Below, one piece after another: positions 59,475 through 64,000 of a stretch of DNA of 64,000 bases. Under the pieces are notes generated by a model. The model had not been told where the DNA came from. It did no database searches and worked only from the letters and a program-made list of their open reading frames with translations. Numbering within the stretch: position 1 is the stretch's first letter; each line of letters begins with the position of its first letter. The DNA is from Methylobacterium terrae (lineage in GTDB: Bacteria; Pseudomonadota; Alphaproteobacteria; Rhizobiales; Beijerinckiaceae): contig NZ_CP029553.1 of the NCBI RefSeq assembly GCF_003173755.1, positions 459,001-523,000 on the forward strand, read 5' to 3'. A program made the translations under genes and the position numbers.

Positions 59475-59729
59475 ATGCCCTCCGACCCGTACGAGAACCA
59501 CGATGCCGGGCTGCCGGAGCCGGTGCGCGAGCACCTCGGGCAGCAGCTCCGCTCGGCCTACAACGTCCAGGCCGAGAAGCCGGACTATCTCGGCGATCCG
59601 GGCCTGCCGCCCGAATTCACCCCGCAGCTGCGCCGCCTCGAGGGCCGTCTGAAGGCCCACGACACCGGCCGCGAGGCGGTGGAGGACGCGCTGAAGGACA
59701 TGCTGGGCGAGCTGCCGGCGAGGCGCTGA
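59475..59729 (+). CDS. NepR-like anti-sigma factor
   Basis: An 84-residue protein. VREHLGQQLRSAY (~17-29) and FTPQLRRLEGRLKAHD (~48-63) align with the two helices of NepR, which wraps EcfG to hold it inactive until phosphorylated PhyR pulls it away. The same I/V-R-x-HLG-x-QLR-x-x-Y pattern occurs in the N-terminus of the sigma factor at 57975. ATG 59475 is preferred: it is the only start that keeps a NepR-like length. Linker and helix 2 are longer than in classic NepR, so partner identity is uncertain. phyR is not in the window. Confidence 0.7.
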   Translation: MPSDPYENHDAGLPEPVREHLGQQLRSAYNVQAEKPDYLGDPGLPPEFTPQLRRLEGRLKAHDTGREAVEDALKDMLGELPARR

Positions 59730-59758
59730 GGCCGGATCTCGCCCCGCGAGCCCGAGGC

Positions 59759-61111
59759 TCAGACCGTCAGGCCGGAGAGCGGCAGGCTGATCGTCACGAC
59801 GGCGCCGCCGTAGCTGCGGTTGCGGGCCTCGACCGTGCCGCCGAGCTTGCGCACGACGTTGACGACCAGGAACAGCCCGAGCCCGCCGCCGAGGCGGCCC
59901 TTGCTCGACGTGTAGGGCTGGCCGAGCCGCGCCAGCATCTCGGGCGCGAAGCCCGGCCCGCGATCGGTGACCGAGAGGCGCAGCGTGTCGCCGTCGCGCC
60001 GGACATGCAGCTCGACGAAGCTCGGCGACATGTCGAGGGCGTTGTCGAGGACGTTGAACAGCACCTGCTTGAGGGCGGTGTCGGAGACGATCTCCTCGTC
60101 CTCGCCGAACTCGTCGCGGACCTGCAGGCAGAAGCAGGAGCGCATCCGCCGCCAGTCGCCGACGAGCTCGTCGACGAAGGTGCGCACGCTCGTGAGGTGG
60201 GGCGCCTCGCCCCGTGCGGCGCCGGCGGCGAGCAGGATGCCGGTGACGATCGCCTTGCAGCGCCCGACCGCCTCCTGCATCTCCTCGATCTCGCGGGCGA
60301 TCTCGGGCGAGGCGGTGAGGTCCGGCATCCGGCGCCAGTCGCCGAGGATCACCGAGAGCGAGGAGAGCGGGGTGCCGAGCTCGTGCGCCGCCCCCGAGGC
60401 GAGGAGCCCCATCCGGACGATGTGGTCCTCCTCGGCCGCGCGCTGGCGCAGGTCGGCGAGCCGCGCATCCTGCCGGCGCAGGTTGCGCGAGATGCGGGTG
60501 ACGAACACCGCGATCAGGGCCGCGTCGATCACGAACCCGACCAGCATGCCGACGAGGTAGAGCCGGAAGAGCTCGTCCTCGCCGCCGGGCAGGACCAGCG
60601 GCCGGTAGGCCAGCAGCAGCAGGCCGAGCGACGCGGTGGTGAGCGCGACGAGGGCGATCGTCGCCCGGCTGCTCAGGAGTACCGCCGCCAGGGTGAGCTG
60701 GAGCAGGAACAGCGAGGTGAACGGGTTGGTGGCGCCGCCGCTCAGGTAGAGCTGCACCGTGAGCGCGACCACGTCGAGGAGGAGCGCCACGAACAGCACG
60801 CCCTCGGTGACGCCGCCGCCGCGGGCGAGCCGGCCGACGCTGGCGACGTTGAGGAGGACGAGCCCGATCAGCACCATCGCCATGGGCCAGAGCGGCAGCG
60901 CGATGCCCAGGCCCGCTTGCGCCACCGCGATGGTCATGACCTGGCCCGCGACCGCGATCCAGCGCAGCTGCACCAGGAGCAGCAGGTTCTGGCGCCCGCC
61001 GTCGTGGTCGTCGGCCTCGCCGAAGCCCACGGGCTTGGCGGCGCCGAGGCAGCGGGCGGCGTCGATGAGAGTCGCGCGGGCGGTGCGGCGCAAGGCGGCC
61101 CAGTCGGTCAT
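59759..61111 (-). CDS. RegB/ActS/PrrB-like redox sensor histidine kinase
   Basis: A 450-residue sensor with six transmembrane helices (~45-200). The quinone-site motif SGGATNPF (RegB GGxxNPF) sits between helices 3 and 4. The H box is GAAHELGTPLSS, a conserved redox Cys is in AVGRCKAIVTG, and the ATPase lobe shows NVLDNALDMSP, DRGPGFAPEM and GGGLGLFLV. RegB-type kinases respond to the quinone pool and control respiration, fitting the quinol oxidase next door. The response regulator is not nearby. ATG 61111 (MTDWAALRR) chosen over an upstream GTG. Confidence 0.9.
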   Translation of the reverse strand: MTDWAALRRTARATLIDAARCLGAAKPVGFGEADDHDGGRQNLLLLVQLRWIAVAGQVMTIAVAQAGLGIALPLWPMAMVLIGLVLLNVASVGRLARGGGVTEGVLFVALLLDVVALTVQLYLSGGATNPFTSLFLLQLTLAAVLLSSRATIALVALTTASLGLLLLAYRPLVLPGGEDELFRLYLVGMLVGFVIDAALIAVFVTRISRNLRRQDARLADLRQRAAEEDHIVRMGLLASGAAHELGTPLSSLSVILGDWRRMPDLTASPEIAREIEEMQEAVGRCKAIVTGILLAAGAARGEAPHLTSVRTFVDELVGDWRRMRSCFCLQVRDEFGEDEEIVSDTALKQVLFNVLDNALDMSPSFVELHVRRDGDTLRLSVTDRGPGFAPEMLARLGQPYTSSKGRLGGGLGLFLVVNVVRKLGGTVEARNRSYGGAVVTISLPLSGLTV

Positions 61112-61137
61112 CGGGAGGCCGTCCGAGCGCACCCCGA

Positions 61138-61323
61138 CCCTCCCCCCTGTGCGGGGGAGGGTGGCCTGCGGAGCAGGCCGGGAGAGGGGAACCACGCTTC
61201 CGGAGCGGTCGCGACCATGGCGACGGGCGCCATGTCCGGCAGCGTCGCGCTGCCCCTCTCGGCGGGACTGAGTCCCGCTGCCCCGGCTCCGCCGGGCACC
61301 CTCCCCCGCAGAGGGGGGAGGGT
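61138..61323. repeat. structured intergenic repeat element
   Basis: Four hairpins in 186 bases: CCCTCCCCC/GGGGGAGGG (61138-61161), GGCCTGC/GCAGGCC (61163-61179), GCGGGAC/GTCCCGC (61262-61278) and ACCCTCCCCC/GGGGGAGGGT (61298-61323). The first and last stems are related and bracket the element. Noncoding, between the sensor kinase and SURF1; related in style to the elements at 40431 and 55136. Confidence 0.65.
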
Positions 61324-61358
61324 TATTCGCGCGCCATATCCGGAACCCATGTCCCCGC

Positions 61359-62111
61359 TCACCGCTCCCGCCACGCCCGATAGGCCGCGTACCCCGCCAT
61401 CCCCGCCAGCCCGAACCACGTCAGCGCGTAGATCAGGTGATGGTTGCGGAACGCCACCACGGTGAGCCCGCCGACCGGCCCGCCCGGCCCGCCCGGCCGG
61501 TTGCCCGAGGCATCGGCATCGATGAAGTAGGGTGCGGTCGGTCCGAGCCCCTTGGCCGCGGCGATCGCCGCGACGTCGCGGGAGTACCAGCGGTCCTGGG
61601 AGGGATCGTTGCTGCGCAGGAAGCCGCCGCCGGGCTCGGTCATCCGCAGGAGGCCCGTCACCGTCGCGAGCCCCTCCCCGCTCCCGGGCGGCGCCGGCCA
61701 GTCCGGGGGCACGAAGCCGCGATTGATCAGGATCGTGTCGCCGGTCCCGGTCACGAGGGGCTCGAGCAGCCAGGAGCCGGCGCCCTTCTCGGTCACCGCC
61801 ATCACCCGGACGGCGCGGCCGGGGAGGAAGCGGCCGCTCGTCGTCACGCGGCGGTACTCGTCGGCGTCGCGCGAGTTCGTCGGCCAATCGGTCCGGCCGG
61901 GGGCCGGGACCGGGGCGGCGGACAGCCTCGCCTCGACCCGGGCGATGAGGTCGAGCTTCCAGGCACGGCGCTCGACCTGCCAGATGCCGAGGGCGAGGAA
62001 CAGGACGGTCGCGAGGAGCGAGAGTGCCACCAGGAGGAGGCGCTTGGGCCCCGGGGGGGACCGGGGCGCAGCCGCCCCGGCCGATGACGAGCGATCGTCG
62101 CGGGGCGTCAC
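61359..62111 (-). CDS. SURF1 family protein
   Basis: A 250-residue inner-membrane protein that helps insert heme a/o into terminal oxidases. Two helices flank a periplasmic domain: LLLVALSLLATVLFLALGIWQVERRAWK at the start and YALTWFGLAGMAGYAAYRAW near the end; internal signatures are ILINRGFVPPDW and DRWYSRDV. GTG 62111 overlaps the cyoD stop (GTGA), so it belongs to the cyo operon, where SURF1 is often found in alphaproteobacteria. Confidence 0.9.
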   Translation of the reverse strand: MTPRDDRSSSAGAAAPRSPPGPKRLLLVALSLLATVLFLALGIWQVERRAWKLDLIARVEARLSAAPVPAPGRTDWPTNSRDADEYRRVTTSGRFLPGRAVRVMAVTEKGAGSWLLEPLVTGTGDTILINRGFVPPDWPAPPGSGEGLATVTGLLRMTEPGGGFLRSNDPSQDRWYSRDVAAIAAAKGLGPTAPYFIDADASGNRPGGPGGPVGGLTVVAFRNHHLIYALTWFGLAGMAGYAAYRAWRER

Positions 62112-62503
62112 GGCATGTTGCGCATGTCGCCCGGCGACATCGGCATCATGTTGGTGTTGAGGTGGTACATCACCCACAGCGATCCCGAGAGCGCGATCAC
62201 GACCAGCACGATCGTGAAGATCAGCGCCATCATGGTCCAGCCGCCTTCCGAGCGCGCGTTCATGTGCAGGAAGTAGACCATGTGGACCACGATCTGCGCC
62301 ACCGCGAAGGCCATGATGACGAGCGACGTCACCCGGGGGTCGGTGAAGACCCCGGCCATCACCAGCCAGAACGGGATCGCCGTCAGGATCGCCGAGAGGA
62401 CGAAGCCGGTGATGTAGCCCCGGCGCGAGCCGTGGCCGGCCTCGTGGTGGTCATGGACGACCTCGACGTGGACGTCGTCGGAGACGGGAGCGCGCGCGCT
62501 CAT
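62108..62503 (-). CDS. cyoD: cytochrome o ubiquinol oxidase subunit IV
   Basis: A 131-residue three-helix membrane subunit ([60 protein letters not shown]) typical of CyoD, with HVHYFLHMN-like residues ([16 protein letters not shown]). Aids assembly and CuB binding in the bo3 oxidase. Its start overlaps the cyoC stop (ATGA). Confidence 0.93.
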   Translation of the reverse strand: MSARAPVSDDVHVEVVHDHHEAGHGSRRGYITGFVLSAILTAIPFWLVMAGVFTDPRVTSLVIMAFAVAQIVVHMVYFLHMNARSEGGWTMMALIFTIVLVVIALSGSLWVMYHLNTNMMPMSPGDMRNMP

Positions 62504-63132
62504 GACAGGGACCCCATCAGGTAGACGAAGGTGAAGACGCCGATCCAGATCACGTCGAGGAAGTGCCAGAACATGCTCAGGCACATCAGGCGGCGGCGGT
62601 TGGCCGTGATCAGGCCGCGCTGGTGCACCTGCACCATCAGGGTCGTCAGCCAGATCAGCCCGAAGGTGACGTGCAGGCCGTGCGTCCCCACCAGGGTGAA
62701 GAACGACGACAGGAAGGCGCTGCGCTGGGGCGTCGCGCCCTCGTGGATCAGGTGGTGGAACTCGTAGAGCTCGAGGCCGATGAAGCAGAGGCCGAACACG
62801 CCCGTGATCGCGAGCCACCGCTGCGTCATCCGCTGGTCGCCCTTCTCCATCTCCAGCATGGCGAAGCCGTAGGTGATGGAGGAGAACAGCAGCATGGCGG
62901 TGTTCACCGCCACGAGCTTCAAGTCGAACAGGTCCGCGCCGGACGGGCCCGCCGCGTAGTTCCGCCCGAGCACGCCGTACGTCGCGAACAGGATCGCGAA
63001 GATCAGGCAATCGCTCATCAGGTAGAGCCAGAACCCGAGCATGGTGCCGCCCTCGGCGTGGCCGTGCTCGTCGTCCGTGACGTAGAAGTGCAGCTCGGCG
63101 TCGTCCGCCGCGGCGATGTGTGACTGTGCCAT
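62500..63132 (-). CDS. cyoC: cytochrome o ubiquinol oxidase subunit III
   Basis: A 210-residue, five-helix subunit of the bo3 quinol oxidase. Diagnostic segments are [40 protein letters not shown] and [20 protein letters not shown], closing with [20 protein letters not shown]. Ten bases downstream of cyoB and overlapping cyoD. Confidence 0.95.
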   Translation of the reverse strand: MAQSHIAAADDAELHFYVTDDEHGHAEGGTMLGFWLYLMSDCLIFAILFATYGVLGRNYAAGPSGADLFDLKLVAVNTAMLLFSSITYGFAMLEMEKGDQRMTQRWLAITGVFGLCFIGLELYEFHHLIHEGATPQRSAFLSSFFTLVGTHGLHVTFGLIWLTTLMVQVHQRGLITANRRRLMCLSMFWHFLDVIWIGVFTFVYLMGSLS

Positions 63133-63142
63133 GGCGGGGTCC

Positions 63143-64000
63143 TCAGGCCTTCGCGAGGGCGAGCGTCCGGGTGCGCTCGGCCTCGGTCCGCGCGACCTCG
63201 TCGGCGGGGATGTAGAAGTCGCGGTCGTAGTTGAAGGTGTGGATGATGGTCGCCGCGATCACGCCGACGAAGGCGAGCGCTGCCAGCCACCAGACGTACC
63301 ACACCATGGCGACGCCGAAGACGGTGGCGATGGCGGAGATGATGACGCCCGCGCCGGTGTTCCTCGGCATGTGGATCGCCTTGTAGCCGTCCAGCGGACG
63401 CTGGTGGCCGCGCGCCTTCATGTCCCACCAGGCGTCGCCGTCATGCACCATCGGCGTGAAGGCGAAGTTGTAGTCCGGCGGCGGCGACGAGGTCGCCCAT
63501 TCGAGGGTGCGGCCGCCCCAGGGATCGCCGGTGAGGTCGCGCAACTGCTCGCGCCGCAGGATGCTGACGGCGAACTGGACGATCATCGCGGCGATGCCGC
63601 AGGCGACGAGGAGCGCCCCGAAGGCCGCGATGACGAAGAGCGGCTGGTACTCGGTGCCCGAGAACGAGCTCATGCGCCGGGTCACGCCCATCAGGCCGAG
63701 GATGTAGAGCGGCGTGAAGGCGACCCAGAACCCGCTGACCCAGCACCAGAACGAGACCTTGCCCCAGAACGGGTCGAGCCGGAAGCCGAAGGCCTTCGGC
63801 CACCAGTAGTAGATGCCGGCGAACAGGCCGAACAGCACGCCGCCGATGATCACGTTGTGGAAGTGCGCGACCAGGAACAGCGAGTTGTGCAGCACGAAGT
63901 CGGCCGGGGGCACGGCGAGCAGCACGCCGGTCATGCCGCCGATGACGAAGGTCAGCATGAAGGCGACGGTCCACATCATCGGCAGGTCGAAGCGGATCCG
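63143..64000 (-). CDS. cyoB: cytochrome o ubiquinol oxidase subunit I, C-terminal part (5' end outside window)
   Basis: The last 285 residues of the catalytic subunit; the frame runs off the window edge. It contains the heme ligands [11 protein letters not shown] and the following helices ([36 protein letters not shown]) and a C-terminal tail typical of CyoB ([24 protein letters not shown]). It reduces O2 with ubiquinol electrons. Together with the ACIII-caa3 operon this gives the cell both quinol- and cytochrome c-dependent oxidases. Confidence 0.95.
   Translation of the reverse strand, partial: RIRFDLPMMWTVAFMLTFVIGGMTGVLLAVPPADFVLHNSLFLVAHFHNVIIGGVLFGLFAGIYYWWPKAFGFRLDPFWGKVSFWCWVSGFWVAFTPLYILGLMGVTRRMSSFSGTEYQPLFVIAAFGALLVACGIAAMIVQFAVSILRREQLRDLTGDPWGGRTLEWATSSPPPDYNFAFTPMVHDGDAWWDMKARGHQRPLDGYKAIHMPRNTGAGVIISAIATVFGVAMVWYVWWLAALAFVGVIAATIIHTFNYDRDFYIPADEVARTEAERTRTLALAKA

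Overview
The window is uniformly very G+C-rich (apart from one short pocket) and reads as chromosomal DNA of an alphaproteobacterium. A Methylobacterium-type member of the Hyphomicrobiales/Rhizobiales is the best fit. The evidence is an EcfG-type general-stress sigma factor with NepR-like partners, a RutR-type regulator with a recognisable operator, a RegB/ActS-type redox kinase, a long (1157 aa) CarB, and a leucine attenuator in front of leuA. The genus is inferred from gene content only.

Layout. 1-2.3 kb: end of a NitT/TauT-type ABC importer operon (binding protein, permease, ATPase). 2.3-8.3 kb: patatin-like lipase, a twice-frameshifted acetyltransferase pseudogene, a strikingly A+T-rich three-gene cassette of unknown function (4977-5909), then a histidine phosphatase beside a protein that looks like a phosphoribosyltransferase fused to a small-molecule kinase. 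8.4-14.6 kb: CHASE3 hybrid histidine kinase, SDR, MHS-type transporter, RMF-like protein. 14.9-18.9 kb: exported rhodanese, YeeE/YedE sulfur transporter, PLP-dependent sulfur amino acid enzyme, lipoprotein. 19-21.3 kb: leu leader peptide, leuA, two identical tRNA-Lys(CTT). 21.3-28.3 kb: lipase, small surface-polysaccharide cluster (flippase, two glycosyltransferases, NeuD-type acyltransferase, GtrA), SDR. 28.4-34.8 kb: carB, greA, exported protein, Asp/Glu racemase-like protein, ferredoxin-NADP reductase. 35-42.6 kb: DUF2306 protein, a membrane protein coupled to a winged-helix regulator, M20 amidohydrolase, an apparently circularly permuted glycosidase next to a PIG-L deacetylase, and small exported proteins.

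42.8-54.3 kb is one tightly overlapping respiratory operon: alternative complex III (actA, actB, a fused actC-actD, actE, actF), a repeat-bearing membrane protein, and a caa3-type cytochrome c oxidase (subunits II, I, III, IV). Quinol electrons would pass through ACIII to cytochrome c and on to the A2-type oxidase. 54.4-56.9 kb holds a RutR-like regulator and an NCS1 base/allantoin permease with a near-consensus RutR site in its promoter. 57-59.7 kb holds a glutamine amidotransferase, a sigma factor whose N-terminus resembles the NepR anti-sigma factor, a DUF1236 protein and a separate NepR-like protein. The window ends with a RegB-like sensor kinase, SURF1 and cyoD-cyoC-cyoB (partial) of a bo3-type quinol oxidase.

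The strongest candidates for something new are the NepR-EcfG fusion with its stand-alone NepR-like neighbour, the permuted glycosidase, the A+T-rich cassette, and the PRTase-kinase/phosphatase pair. A window-wide pattern of short (15-30 nt) tandem duplications at gene edges is also unexplained.
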